A stretch of DNA of 64,000 nucleotides from Planctomycetota bacterium (lineage in GTDB: Bacteria; Planctomycetota; SZUA-567; H5-PLA8). The position numbers and the translations under genes were made by a program. Positions 55,660 to 64,000 of the stretch are shown here, one piece after another. The stretch is from NCBI GenBank assembly GCA_015075375.1, contig JABTUM010000001.1:1545201-1609200 (forward strand). Direction: 5' to 3'. Numbering within the stretch: the stretch's first letter is position 1; the number at the start of each line of letters is the position of its first letter. Under the pieces are notes generated by a model. It was not told where the DNA came from. It worked only from the letters and a program-made list of their open reading frames with translations, and made no database searches.

Positions 55660-57093
55660 ATGAGAGTCGGTCACTTTTATGGCGTAAGGGAACCGAGGCG
55701 AACCATGCATGCCGTGACGCGAACGGGTTCATCCAGCGCCAAGGTCCGCTTGTCGAGGCCGATCGCGGATCGGGTGTTCCTCGCCATCGAGTGGCCCTTC
55801 AAGCACGCTCTTTTTGGTTGCCAAAGATGCGGACAATGCTTGCTCAGTCAGACCGGAATGGTGTGCCCGATGAACTGTCCCAAGGGCTTGCGGAACGGTC
55901 CGTGCGGCGGAACCGTCGAAGGGCGGTGCGAAGTGTACGCCGACCGGCCGTGCGTATGGATGCGCATCCACGAAAAGTCCTCGGGCGCGCCACGCAACGG
56001 GGCCGATTTGCACCCGCCCTTTGATGTCGACCTGTTCAACACTTCCAGCTATTGGAACCTGTTGGCGGGTACCGATCGAGCCACGCGTCTGGCACGCACT
56101 CTTCCGGAAGCGCTTCGCACTCGCCGAAAGGCCTTGGTTCGCACGGAGAGTCGCTTCGAGCGCCTCCTGCGCAGCGGACAGCCCGTCGTGACCACCGAGC
56201 TTCGATGCCCGCGAACCGCCGGGGATCTTCCGCGAGCGCGCAAGGAGATCGAGAGCTTACTCCCGCTGGTGGACGCCATGACGACGACCAGCAATCACGG
56301 AGGTATGCCAGCATTTTCCACTCTGGAACTTTCTCGTGAAATCGCACGGCGAAACGGATGCGCCATTCCCACCGTTTGCGCGCGGGACGTAGTCCCGAGT
56401 TCCTTCGTTCAGAGTCTTCTGGACATCGAGGGTGCCGGCTTGCACGACGTCTTCTGCGTCACCGGCGACTGGCCGGCCCGCGAATCACGAGAGCCGGTCT
56501 CTGTCGAGGAATCGCAGCGCCGGGCGTTCAGGATGGACGCGACCCAGATGATCTGTGAAGCGCGCAGCTTGGGCACGCTTGGGCAGGCCGCCTTCGGCTC
56601 CCTGCCCGCGAACACTGCCCCGCCCCGTTTGTTCGTGGGCGGCGCAATCAATCCCAACTCCTTTCCCCTCAACACTGTCGTGAAGCGCTTGGAGCAAAAA
56701 ACGATGTGTGGAGTGGATTACGTCTTTACACAGGCCGTGTGTAACACGGACGTCTTTATGGACTTCCTGCGAGCGGTCGAAAGGGCGGGCTTGCGCGAGA
56801 GGCTGTTTCTCATGGCATCGGTGCCGGTGGTGGGCAGCGTTCGGGGGGCGGAGATTCTTCGCGGCTTACCCGGTGTCCGTCTTCCGGTACGGGTATTCGA
56901 GCGTTTCGAACGAACTTCGGACGTATCTGGCGAGGGAAGCGCGTGGGCGCTGGAGATCGTGAACGAGCTGGCTGGGAAAGTTGACGGCTTTCATATCATG
57001 AACTTTGGGATGCCTTTGTCGCGGATGCACGGCGTGCTGGAACACGTTCGCCAAGGGCTGTTGTCCCCGGCGAGCCGGTACGCGCGGGGATGA
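55660..57093 (+). CDS. Fused MetV-MetF: methylene-tetrahydrofolate reductase with N-terminal Cys-cluster domain
   Basis: A 477-residue protein. Residues 40-100 hold the MetV (MTHFR C-terminal-type) cluster domain: FGCQRCGQCLLSQTGMVCP, MNCPKGLRNGPCGG and further Cys, eight in all, suited to two 4Fe-4S clusters or zinc plus a cluster. Residues 170-470 form MetF (VVTTELRCPRTAGDLPRA, AMTTTSNHGGMPAFSTLEL, FCVTGDW, FVGGAINPN, FMASVPVV-like). In acetogens MetV and MetF are separate genes and interconvert methylene- and methyl-H4folate; here they are one chain. Two starts are possible: ATG 55660 or ATG 55705 (GAGG upstream). It lies between the corrinoid protein and the methyltransferase. Confidence 0.86.
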   Translation: MRVGHFYGVREPRRTMHAVTRTGSSSAKVRLSRPIADRVFLAIEWPFKHALFGCQRCGQCLLSQTGMVCPMNCPKGLRNGPCGGTVEGRCEVYADRPCVWMRIHEKSSGAPRNGADLHPPFDVDLFNTSSYWNLLAGTDRATRLARTLPEALRTRRKALVRTESRFERLLRSGQPVVTTELRCPRTAGDLPRARKEIESLLPLVDAMTTTSNHGGMPAFSTLELSREIARRNGCAIPTVCARDVVPSSFVQSLLDIEGAGLHDVFCVTGDWPARESREPVSVEESQRRAFRMDATQMICEARSLGTLGQAAFGSLPANTAPPRLFVGGAINPNSFPLNTVVKRLEQKTMCGVDYVFTQAVCNTDVFMDFLRAVERAGLRERLFLMASVPVVGSVRGAEILRGLPGVRLPVRVFERFERTSDVSGEGSAWALEIVNELAGKVDGFHIMNFGMPLSRMHGVLEHVRQGLLSPASRYARG

Positions 57094-57109
57094 GAAAAAG
57101 GCGAAGCGT

Positions 57110-57994
57110 ATGAACACCTTGATTTTGAAGGGACGGCGCCAGGAATTGCGGATCGGACCGAGCGAACCGACCCGGGTAATCGGGGAACGCTGCAATGCAC
57201 TGGGCTACAAGGCGGTCAAACGCGCCGTGGAAGAAGGACGCATGGAAGAGGTCGTGAAGCGCGCGCGTCTTCAGGTGGATGCCGGCGCGGATGCCGTCAA
57301 TGTCAATATGGTGGGAACTTCCATTCCCGAGGAGGTTCTTCTTCCCCGAGCCGTGGAGCGAATTGCCACGGAGGTGGATGTGCCGTTGTCCCTCGACTTC
57401 GGTGCCCCTGCCGCGCTCGAAGCCGCGCTCAAACTCCTTCCAGGCCGCGCGCTGATCAATTCCGCGAACGGCGAAGCCCGTAAGCTCGACCCGATTCTCG
57501 AACTGGCGGCCCGCTACGGTGCGGCCGTGATCGTGCTGGCTTGCGATGAGAACGGCATCCCTCCTGATGCGACTGGGCGCGTACGGATCGTGGAACGGAT
57601 GCTCAATAGAGCGGAGTCTTTCGGACTGGGCGCGGCCGACTTGTTGGCCGATGCCGTCTGCCTTGGCATTGGCACCGATCCGTCCGCGGCTGCTGTGACA
57701 TTCGAGGCATGCCGGCGGATGCGTCGGGAACTCGGACTCAACGTGGTACTGGGCGCCAGCAATGCAGCCTACGGACTGCCCATGCGAAAATATTTGAATG
57801 CGGCGTACCTGGTCCTTGCAGTGGATTCCGGCATGAACGTCACATTGACGGATCCCACTCTGCCCGAATTGCGCTGGGCGATTCTTGGTGCAGATGCATG
57901 CACGGGACGTGATGAATACTGCGCGAACTTCATACGCAACTATCGTCAATGCGAACCGGCGCCGGCTTCACAGGAGGTCAAAGCGAACGCATGA
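57110..57994 (+). CDS. Methyl-H4folate:corrinoid methyltransferase (pterin-binding)
   Basis: A 294-residue TIM-barrel protein of the AcsE/MtgA group. The usual pterin-binding landmarks are clear: RVIGERCNALGYKAVKRAV, AGADAVNVNMVGTSIPEE, PLSLDFGAPAALEAAL, ALINSANGEARKL (Asn at the active site) and VLACDENGIPPDATGR. It moves a methyl group between the corrinoid protein and tetrahydrofolate; with MetVF this links a methyl donor to the C1 pool. ATG 57110 is preceded by AAGG and starts 16 nt after the MetVF stop. Direction cannot be read from sequence. Confidence 0.9.
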   Translation: MNTLILKGRRQELRIGPSEPTRVIGERCNALGYKAVKRAVEEGRMEEVVKRARLQVDAGADAVNVNMVGTSIPEEVLLPRAVERIATEVDVPLSLDFGAPAALEAALKLLPGRALINSANGEARKLDPILELAARYGAAVIVLACDENGIPPDATGRVRIVERMLNRAESFGLGAADLLADAVCLGIGTDPSAAAVTFEACRRMRRELGLNVVLGASNAAYGLPMRKYLNAAYLVLAVDSGMNVTLTDPTLPELRWAILGADACTGRDEYCANFIRNYRQCEPAPASQEVKANA

Positions 57995-59274
57995 CTCCTC
58001 CGCTCCGGAATTCGTACGTCGTGTTCAGCGATCGGGTCCTTGATCCGAAAACCGGCACGTTTGCGCCCCGGCGCATCGAGGTTCAGGAGGGCATGATCGT
58101 TTCGGTGGAGTCCCTTCAGGAAATCCCGACGGAGCGGGAAGAAAGCTTCGACTTGCGCGGGCTACGAGTGTTGCCTCCTCTAGTGGACGCCCACGTGCAT
58201 CTCTACTTCGAACCCTGGCCGTTGGACCCGGAGGTGCGCGAATCGCCTGCGACCGCCGCCGGACCAGAGGATCTTGCCCGCGCGCGGGAGCGTCTCACGC
58301 AGGCCTTCTACGCCGGCGTCGGCGTGCTGCGGGACTTAGGCGATCCGTTGGGCATCAACCTGTCGGCGCTCGAGTGGACCTCGGAGGCGGCGGACCTGCC
58401 ACGCCTAATCGCTTCGGGGCCTGGCTTATATCGGGAAGGCCGGTACGGCCGTTTCATTGGCTGCCCGTGCCGGGATCGCCCCGAACTCTTGCGGCGCGTC
58501 CGCGCACTATGCGCCGATCCGCGCGTCCATTTGATCAAGCTGGTGGCTACCGGGATCATCAACTTCAAGCAGGGCGGCGTGTCGTCCGCTCCCCCCTGGG
58601 AAACGGACGACTTAAAAGCCGCTGTAGAGTTGGCGCACGAACTTGGAAAGCGGATTGCGGCGCACGCCAGCGGAGAAGAGGGCGTGCGTCGGGCAGTAGA
58701 AGCAGGAGTAGATTTTATCGAACACGGCTACTTCATCAGCGCGAAGACGATGGAAGAATTGGCGCGGCGACGGCTGGCGTGGACGCCTACATTCGCGCCC
58801 GTCCATGCACAGTGGTTCCGCGCCGAGTGCTGCGGCTGGAGCGCAGAAGTTCGCGAACGCTTGCGAGGAATCCTGGACGAGCATGCGCGCATGCTCCGCT
58901 TCGCGCACGGACTGGGTGCGAACATCATGCCCGGATCGGATGCGGGCGGTCCCGGAGTAGGTCACGGCGGCGGACTGTGGCAGGAACTCCGGTTGATGCA
59001 GGAGGCCGGGATCGAGCCTTTGGTTCTGCTGCGCATGTCCACTGCTCAGGCCGCGAGCGGACTGGGGTTGGGCGAATCTTGCGGCAAGCTGGCGCCCGGC
59101 AGTCCTGCGGATTTCATCGCCGTGGACGGCCCGCTGGAGCGCGACGTAAGCGCGCTGAACCGTATTCGCTGGGTGGCGCGCGACGGTCGCGTCGCTGAGG
59201 CGCGAATGCCTTGGCTCGTGACGGATCCGGAGGCGGAAGGCTACGGCCTTCGGCCCGTCCATCGCGAGACGTGA
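57991..59274 (+). CDS. Amidohydrolase-superfamily metalloenzyme
   Basis: A 427-residue enzyme; its ATG at 57991 overlaps the methyltransferase stop (ATGA), with AGGAGG 13 nt before. Metal motifs: DAHVHLYFEPWP (HxH), the Lys bridge in HLIKLVATGI, AHASGEEGVRRA, EHGYFIS (His) and MPGSDAGGPG (Asp). A long N-terminal beta strand domain is typical of dihydroorotase or imidazolonepropionase types. Substrate unknown; being locked into the operon it may hydrolyse a precursor to the methyl donor or remove the demethylated product. Confidence 0.82.
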   Translation: MTPPLRNSYVVFSDRVLDPKTGTFAPRRIEVQEGMIVSVESLQEIPTEREESFDLRGLRVLPPLVDAHVHLYFEPWPLDPEVRESPATAAGPEDLARARERLTQAFYAGVGVLRDLGDPLGINLSALEWTSEAADLPRLIASGPGLYREGRYGRFIGCPCRDRPELLRRVRALCADPRVHLIKLVATGIINFKQGGVSSAPPWETDDLKAAVELAHELGKRIAAHASGEEGVRRAVEAGVDFIEHGYFISAKTMEELARRRLAWTPTFAPVHAQWFRAECCGWSAEVRERLRGILDEHARMLRFAHGLGANIMPGSDAGGPGVGHGGGLWQELRLMQEAGIEPLVLLRMSTAQAASGLGLGESCGKLAPGSPADFIAVDGPLERDVSALNRIRWVARDGRVAEARMPWLVTDPEAEGYGLRPVHRET

Positions 59275-59293
59275 ACAATCGAGGGATCGAGTC

Positions 59294-60067
59294 GTGGCAC
59301 GTCACTGTCTCATCGCCTGCGAGGTCTTCCATCGCGAATTCTGCGCGGCGCTGGCCCGCACGCCAAATACGGTGGACGCGATCTTCGTTCCGCAAGGGCT
59401 TCACGATAAGCGCGCGGCGTCCATGGCTCGAGATCTGCAGAGCCGTCTCGACGCGGTGGACGAGGCGGGCTACGACGCGCTGCTACTCGGCTATGGCTTG
59501 TGCAATAACGGCATCGCGGGCGTTCGGGCGGGGCGAACACCCGTGGTCGTGACGCGCGCGCACGACTGTATAACGATGTTTCTAGGCTCCAAGGAACGCT
59601 ACGCCCGCGTGTTTGCCGAGCATCCAGGCAGCTACTACCTGACGAGCGGTTGGATCGAACGCGCACGACGCTCGATCGAAACGCTCCCGACCCGCGTCAA
59701 AGGCGCACATCCCAGCGACGCCAATTATCGGAACTACGTCGAGCGTTTTGGAGAGGAAAATGCCGAATACTTGATGGAAGCGATGGGGCATTGGAAGGAC
59801 CGGTACGGCCGCATGGTCTTCATCAACTTAGGGCTAGGCGATGTCGAGTCGCTGCGTGCCCATACACGACGGGAGGCGGAGCGGCGAGATCTCGGTTTCG
59901 AAGAATGGTCCGGCGACTTGAGCTTGTTTCAAGGTCTGGTGGATGGTCCAGAATGGCCCGGCGACCGGTATTTGGTCGTTGCACCGGGATGCACACTCCA
60001 GCCGTCGTACGACGAGCGGGTCGTCGAGGCGCGGCCGGCGGCGCCCGACCATGGAACATCCTCATGA
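59294..60067 (+). CDS. DUF1638 protein
   Basis: A 257-residue protein starting at GTG 59294 with GAGGG 8 nt upstream. The family signatures are LIACEVFHREFCAAL, DALLLGYGLCNNG, VTRAHDCITMFLGS and YYLTSGWIERARRS. DUF1638 genes are known neighbours of corrinoid methyltransferase systems, but no reaction is established. It lies 19 nt after the amidohydrolase and its stop overlaps the next start (ATGA at 60064), so it must be made with the methyltransferases. Several Cys and His could bind metal. Confidence 0.82.
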   Translation: MARHCLIACEVFHREFCAALARTPNTVDAIFVPQGLHDKRAASMARDLQSRLDAVDEAGYDALLLGYGLCNNGIAGVRAGRTPVVVTRAHDCITMFLGSKERYARVFAEHPGSYYLTSGWIERARRSIETLPTRVKGAHPSDANYRNYVERFGEENAEYLMEAMGHWKDRYGRMVFINLGLGDVESLRAHTRREAERRDLGFEEWSGDLSLFQGLVDGPEWPGDRYLVVAPGCTLQPSYDERVVEARPAAPDHGTSS

Positions 60068-61143
60068 CCGCCGTTCTGGATTCACGTGAGCGCGTGCGGA
60101 GAACGCTGCGCAGACGCCAACCAGACCGCGTCCCGCGCTTCGATCACTTCTGGCGCGACGCGGCGCGAGACCTGCGCACCCAGGCCGGCACCCCGCCCGA
60201 TGTGGACCTTAACGATCTCTTCGATTTCGACCTCCGCGTGCTTTCGTTCGATTGGACCGCGCGGTTACCGCGCACCGTAGTCAGCGAGGACGAATGCTCG
60301 ATCGTGTACCGAGATGCGAACGGCGCCACAATCCGCGAACTCAAGAATAGCCAGACCACAGGAGAGCACCTCGATTTTGCCGTGAAGGATCCGGACATCT
60401 GGCGTCAGACTTTTCGCGAGCGCTACCTGTTCGATCGTAACCGCGTACATTGGGAAGCCTGCGCGCGCTCTTACCGGAAGTGGCGCGCGGAAGGCCGTTA
60501 CATCGTCCTGTCCTGCCGTGAGCCCTTTGAAGCCACTTGGCCGCTGTTGGGCCCAGTCGCTCATCTAATGGGTTACGTTGAGTCCCCAGAATGGATCCAG
60601 GATATCTACGACGTTCAGACCCGACAGATCGAAGACGCTTGGACGGCTTTTCATGAGGCGGGTATTGAGTTCGACGGAGCGTGGTTCTGGGGCGACATCG
60701 CCTACAAGAACGCCAGCATGGTCTCCCCGAAGCAGTACGCCGAGCGCCTGAAGCCTTTTCATAAACGCCTGTGCGGCTTGGTCCATGCGTCAGGCGGCGA
60801 AGTGATTCTCCACAGCGACGGAAACCTGAAGGGCCTGCTTCCCGAGTTGCTTGACGCGAGTTTCGACTGTCTCCAGCCCTTGGAGGTTAAAGCGGGAATG
60901 GACGTGCGCGAGTTGAAAGCCGTCTATGGCTCACGACTTTCCTTCATGGGAAATATTGACGCTCGGCTGTTCCAGACCAACGATCGCGAGGGACTGGAAC
61001 GCGAGATTCGCGAGAAGGTTACGGCCGCCAAAGAGCATGGAGGGTACGTGTACCACTCCGATCACTCCGTGCCACCCGGCGTCACGCTAGCTACTTACCG
61101 TCATGCGCTGTCGTGCGTGGACAGGTATGGCCGCTACGACTGA
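60064..61143 (+). CDS. UroD-like methyltransferase 4
   Basis: A 359-residue protein, ATG 60064 overlapping the DUF1638 stop. The N-terminal SRERVRRTLRRRQPDRVPRF and later GVILHSDGNLKGLLPELLDA, LEVKAGMDVRELKAVYG and SFMGNIDARLFQTND are UroD-fold landmarks. The metal motif is HSD (HxD), and the third position is GYVYHSDHSVPPGV, with His and Asp instead of Cys. That suggests a methyltransferase with altered metal ligands, or a non-zinc site. It is one of four in tandem that could use different methyl donors with one corrinoid protein. Confidence 0.86.
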   Translation: MTAVLDSRERVRRTLRRRQPDRVPRFDHFWRDAARDLRTQAGTPPDVDLNDLFDFDLRVLSFDWTARLPRTVVSEDECSIVYRDANGATIRELKNSQTTGEHLDFAVKDPDIWRQTFRERYLFDRNRVHWEACARSYRKWRAEGRYIVLSCREPFEATWPLLGPVAHLMGYVESPEWIQDIYDVQTRQIEDAWTAFHEAGIEFDGAWFWGDIAYKNASMVSPKQYAERLKPFHKRLCGLVHASGGEVILHSDGNLKGLLPELLDASFDCLQPLEVKAGMDVRELKAVYGSRLSFMGNIDARLFQTNDREGLEREIREKVTAAKEHGGYVYHSDHSVPPGVTLATYRHALSCVDRYGRYD

Positions 61144-61377
61144 GTGAGAAGGATAAGAGTGGTGACGAGCGTTCAAACAGTCGCATTGGGTTCAGTCAGA
61201 CCTGGAGCCTGACGCCTAACAGGCCGTAGTGCGAATGGCGGCGAACTGGGAGGGCGAAAATCTGGACCGCCCAACGCTCATGGTCGGCGCTACCCGCACC
61301 CGCCGGAAAGGCGTCATGATTCGGATTCAAGCCAGTTCGGTGGAAGAAGCGAACAGATTGATTTAAATGGTGGCTAA

Positions 61378-62406
61378 ATGGCCGAAACACTAGGACCAGG
61401 GAAGCGCACCCAGCAAGCAACTCGCCACTCGCCGCGCGAGCGGTTCGTCGCCGCGCTGGAACGCCGCCGCTTGCCCGGGCGAGTGCCGCATTTCGAATTG
61501 GTTTTCTTCCTGACGATGGAGGCCTTCGGCAAACTGCACTTCTCGCAACGGCGGTACGACCAATGGACGCAGATGACCGAAACGGAGCGCCTCCTGCACC
61601 GTCGTGAGATGGTCGAACTCTACCTGCAGGTCGCCGAACGGTTCGAGCACGACGCGATCTTTCTCCATTCCAATCCATCTGGCGAAGAAGAAGCTTTCCG
61701 GCTCGTCGACGGACTGCGAACGGCCAGCGGTGAACGGTACTTCCTGCTCATGCATGGCGACGCCACCAGCAGCATCCCTCATGGTGACCGCATGACGGAA
61801 TACGCTTGCCGACTGTACGAGGAACCCGACAAGGTCAAGGACGAGTCCCAGCGGCGCGTGGATGAAGCGCTGGCACGAGCCGTACGGATGCGCGCCCACG
61901 GCGGTCTGGACGGGTTCGGATTGTGCAGCGACTACTGTTTCAACTCCGGACCGTTTCTCAGGCCCGAGATGTTCGGCGAATTCATCACCCCGTATCTCAA
62001 ACAGCTCGTGGCAGGGTATCGCGAGTTGGGCTTTTATACGATCAAGCATACCGACGGCAATATCATGCCTATCCTCCACGACCTTCTGGAAGCCCGGCCG
62101 CATGCTTTGCATTCCCTAGACCCTCAAGGGGGAGTGGATTTGGCAGAATTGGTCCACTTGGCGTCGGATCGGGTCTGCCTGATCGGCAACGTCAATTGCG
62201 CACTGCTCGACACGGGAACTGAGGAGGAATGTCTCGACTCGGTCCGGTACGCCCTTAGGCACGGTCTTCGCTCGCCCGGATATGTCTTCTCGACGAGCAA
62301 TTGTATCTACACGGGCATGCGCCTCGAACGATACGAGCGAATGCTCGACGTCTGGAGACACGAGGGCATTCGGCCCGACGAGCACACGGTGGAGGAAGCC
62401 TCATGA
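61378..62406 (+). CDS. UroD-like methyltransferase 5
   Basis: A 342-residue protein. It has SPRERFVAALERRRLPGRVP at the start, GFGLCSDYCFNSGPFLRPEM for the acceptor face, and the HTDGNIMPILHDLLEA motif (HxD). Near the C-terminus FSTSNCIYTGM supplies a Cys near the position of the third zinc ligand. The preceding 234 bases hold no gene. The gene's ATG has weak upstream purines. It overlaps the next gene by ATGA at 62403. Substrate unknown. Confidence 0.85.
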   Translation: MAETLGPGKRTQQATRHSPRERFVAALERRRLPGRVPHFELVFFLTMEAFGKLHFSQRRYDQWTQMTETERLLHRREMVELYLQVAERFEHDAIFLHSNPSGEEEAFRLVDGLRTASGERYFLLMHGDATSSIPHGDRMTEYACRLYEEPDKVKDESQRRVDEALARAVRMRAHGGLDGFGLCSDYCFNSGPFLRPEMFGEFITPYLKQLVAGYRELGFYTIKHTDGNIMPILHDLLEARPHALHSLDPQGGVDLAELVHLASDRVCLIGNVNCALLDTGTEEECLDSVRYALRHGLRSPGYVFSTSNCIYTGMRLERYERMLDVWRHEGIRPDEHTVEEAS

Positions 62407-63500
62407 CGCCGAGAGAACGCTGGCTGGCGGTCCTGAGCGGCGAGCGCCCTGATCGCGTACCCACGGACTACTGGGCGACAGGTGAGGTGACCGAACGGCT
62501 GTTTCGGGAACTGGGCTGCCCCGACGCCAGGTTGCTTTGGGCCAAGCTGGAAGTGGACAAGTCCATACACACCGGCGCCGCGCTGCGCGATCCGCGCCCG
62601 GGCCGCGCTAACACCTCCGTTTGGGGAGTACAGAAGACTTCTATCGCCTACGGCGGTGGAATCGGCGTTTACCAAGAGAGTGTCTCGCATCCCTTGGGAG
62701 AGGCCAGAACCGTGGAGGAGATCCGATCATACCCTTGGCCTAACCCGGCTTGGTGGGATGTCAGCGACGTGCGCAAGGCATGCGAAGACTGGCCCGATTA
62801 TCCTCGAATCGGGGGAAGCTACGAGCCGTTCCTCTTGTACTGCAGCCTGCGCGGAATGGAGCAGGCGTTCGAGGATCTCGTAAGCAATCCCGAACTGGCC
62901 GAAACCGCCTTGCAGATCATCTACGACATTCACGAAGACATCGTACGGCGCACATTGGACGCCGCCGGAGATCTTATTGATTTCATCTACGTCGCCGAAG
63001 ATCTGGGTAGTCAGGATTCTCTCCTGATGAGTCCCGCGGCATTTCGCCGCTTCATCAAGCCCCGCATGGCGAAGATGATCGAGTTGGTTCACAGTTACGG
63101 CGTGAAAGTATTCCATCACGACGACGGCGCCATTCGTCCTTTGTTGCCTGAATTGCTAGATCTGGGCGTGGACGTACTCAACCCCATCCAGTGGCGGTGC
63201 AAAGGAATGGCGCGGGATGGGTTGGCGCGCGACTTCGGCGAAAGGGCCGTGTTCCACGGCGCCGTGGACAACCAGGAAACGCTTCCCTTCGGAACGGAAG
63301 AGGACGTGCGACAAGAGGTGCTTGAGAATATCGAGCTGTTCTCTCCAGGCCGCGGCTATATTTGCGCTCCTTGCCACAACATTCAGCCCAATACCCCCAC
63401 GGCCAATATACTGGCGCTCTATCGCACCGTTCGGGAATACGGGACTCCGCCTCGCCGCCGCGCAACGACGACTCGCTTGGCGAAAGGAGGATCACTGTGA
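62403..63500 (+). CDS. UroD-like methyltransferase 6
   Basis: A 365-residue protein, ATG 62403 in an ATGA overlap. Motifs: TPRERWLAVLSGERPDRVP, IYVAEDLGSQDSLLMSPAAF, KVFHHDDGAIRPLLPELLDL (HHDDG), FHGAVDNQETLPFGT and YICAPCHNIQPNTPTANILA. The final Cys lies as in zinc-dependent family members while the first pair is HxD. A late basic tail (RRRATTTRLAKGG) is unusual. It overlaps the next gene by GTGA at 63497. It is expected to act on one methyl donor of the operon. Confidence 0.85.
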   Translation: MTPRERWLAVLSGERPDRVPTDYWATGEVTERLFRELGCPDARLLWAKLEVDKSIHTGAALRDPRPGRANTSVWGVQKTSIAYGGGIGVYQESVSHPLGEARTVEEIRSYPWPNPAWWDVSDVRKACEDWPDYPRIGGSYEPFLLYCSLRGMEQAFEDLVSNPELAETALQIIYDIHEDIVRRTLDAAGDLIDFIYVAEDLGSQDSLLMSPAAFRRFIKPRMAKMIELVHSYGVKVFHHDDGAIRPLLPELLDLGVDVLNPIQWRCKGMARDGLARDFGERAVFHGAVDNQETLPFGTEEDVRQEVLENIELFSPGRGYICAPCHNIQPNTPTANILALYRTVREYGTPPRRRATTTRLAKGGSL

Positions 63501-64000
63501 CCGGGCGAGAACGCATTCTGGCGACCTTGGACGGTAGACCGGTAGACCGGCTGCCCTTCATGCCGATCTCCATGACATTCGCCGCCAAACATGCTGGAAT
63601 TCCGTATCTGTCCTACGCGACGGATTATCGCGCGCTGGTGGAAGGGCAACTGCGCTTCGCCGAATCCTTCGAAGTGGACTACGTCAACACGATGTCGGAT
63701 CCCGCGGGCGAGGCGGCGGACTGCGGCGCACAGGTCCGGTTCTTCCCCGACCAGCCGCCGGCTCTGGACGAGTCGTGCGCGCTATTGTCCGACAAAGGCA
63801 ATCTGTCCCGTCTTCGCGTTCCCGAACCCGACCAGGGCCCGCGCATGCGCAACCGGCTCCATGCATTGGAACTCTACCGTAGCAAGGTGGGGCGGGAGAA
63901 ATTGATCGAAGGATGGATCGAAGGCCCCATCGCGCAGGCCGCCGACCTGCGCGGACTCAATTCCATCATGTTGGATTTTTACGACGATCTCGGCTTCATC
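63497..64000 (+). CDS. UroD-like methyltransferase 7, cut by the window end
   Basis: Starts at GTG 63497, overlapping the previous stop (GTGA), with AAAGGAGG 6 nt upstream. About 168 residues are visible: TGRERILATLDGRPVDRLPF, MTFAAKHAGIPYLSYATDYR and FEVDYVNTMSDPAGEAADCG are typical of the methylcobamide-methyltransferase branch and close in style to protein 1 at 16730. The metal motif lies beyond the window. It extends the four-gene array of UroD-like proteins. Confidence 0.85.
   Translation, partial: MTGRERILATLDGRPVDRLPFMPISMTFAAKHAGIPYLSYATDYRALVEGQLRFAESFEVDYVNTMSDPAGEAADCGAQVRFFPDQPPALDESCALLSDKGNLSRLRVPEPDQGPRMRNRLHALELYRSKVGREKLIEGWIEGPIAQAADLRGLNSIMLDFYDDLGFI

Overview
The window is bacterial, GC-rich and densely coded. 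The phylum cannot be fixed from sequence alone. A Tad pilus whose ATPase carries fused FHA domains, together with at least seven uroporphyrinogen-decarboxylase-like (UroD-like) methyltransferases, resembles Planctomycetota, Hydrogenedentota and neighbouring candidate lineages; that is a low-confidence guess.

Region 1 (1-14,815, all minus strand) is a Tad/Flp pilus locus. In transcription order it holds a Flp-like mini-pilin, an unknown anchored protein, CpaB, secretin, Flp pilin, prepilin peptidase, TadE, a very large TadG-like protein, a second TadE-like protein, a lipoprotein, an FHA membrane protein, FHA-CpaF ATPase, TadB and a truncated TadC.

Region 2 (14.8-25.3 kb) is accessory. It has a CI/S24-type repressor with a divergent Cro-like ORF, two UroD-like genes, a NagA, a B12-binding radical SAM protein, and broken IS256, IS982, IS21 and integrase-type transposase remnants. 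A diverged second copy of the mini-pilin plus anchored-protein pair (24.37-24.75 kb) closes it in the same orientation as the copy at 14.1-14.8 kb. The two copies have decayed reciprocally.

Region 3 (25.5-43.6 kb) is a nitrogen-oxide respiration locus. The minus-strand run encodes a cupredoxin lipoprotein, a two-haem c plus haem b subunit (NxrC-like), a Tat-exported NxrA/NarG-type molybdenum subunit, a small unknown protein, the NxrB iron-sulfur subunit, a NarJ/TorD chaperone, an unknown HExxH protein, an NnrS-like haem protein, MoaA, two haem-type radical SAM enzymes and a CMD-fold protein. A Crp/Fnr regulator is divergent, and an RIC (YtfE-like) repair protein and an FMN-binding protein follow it. 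The enzyme could oxidise nitrite or reduce nitrate; sequence does not decide.

Region 4 (44-47 kb) has a ThDP-dependent decarboxylase and a HemW-like radical SAM protein. Region 5 (47-64 kb) is a methyl-transfer locus. On the minus strand are a UroD-like protein, an unknown 867-residue protein and an arabinose-isomerase-like enzyme. Divergent from these, on the plus strand, are a reductive activator of corrinoid proteins, a corrinoid protein, a MetV-MetF fusion, a methyl-H4folate:corrinoid methyltransferase, an amidohydrolase, a DUF1638 protein and four successive UroD-like methyltransferases, the last cut by the window end. The inferred scheme is that several substrate-specific methyltransferases load a shared corrinoid protein, the methyl group moves to tetrahydrofolate and MetVF oxidises it. 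The methyl donors are unknown. This is the best candidate here for an undescribed catabolic system; the nitrogen-oxide enzyme may provide its electron sink.
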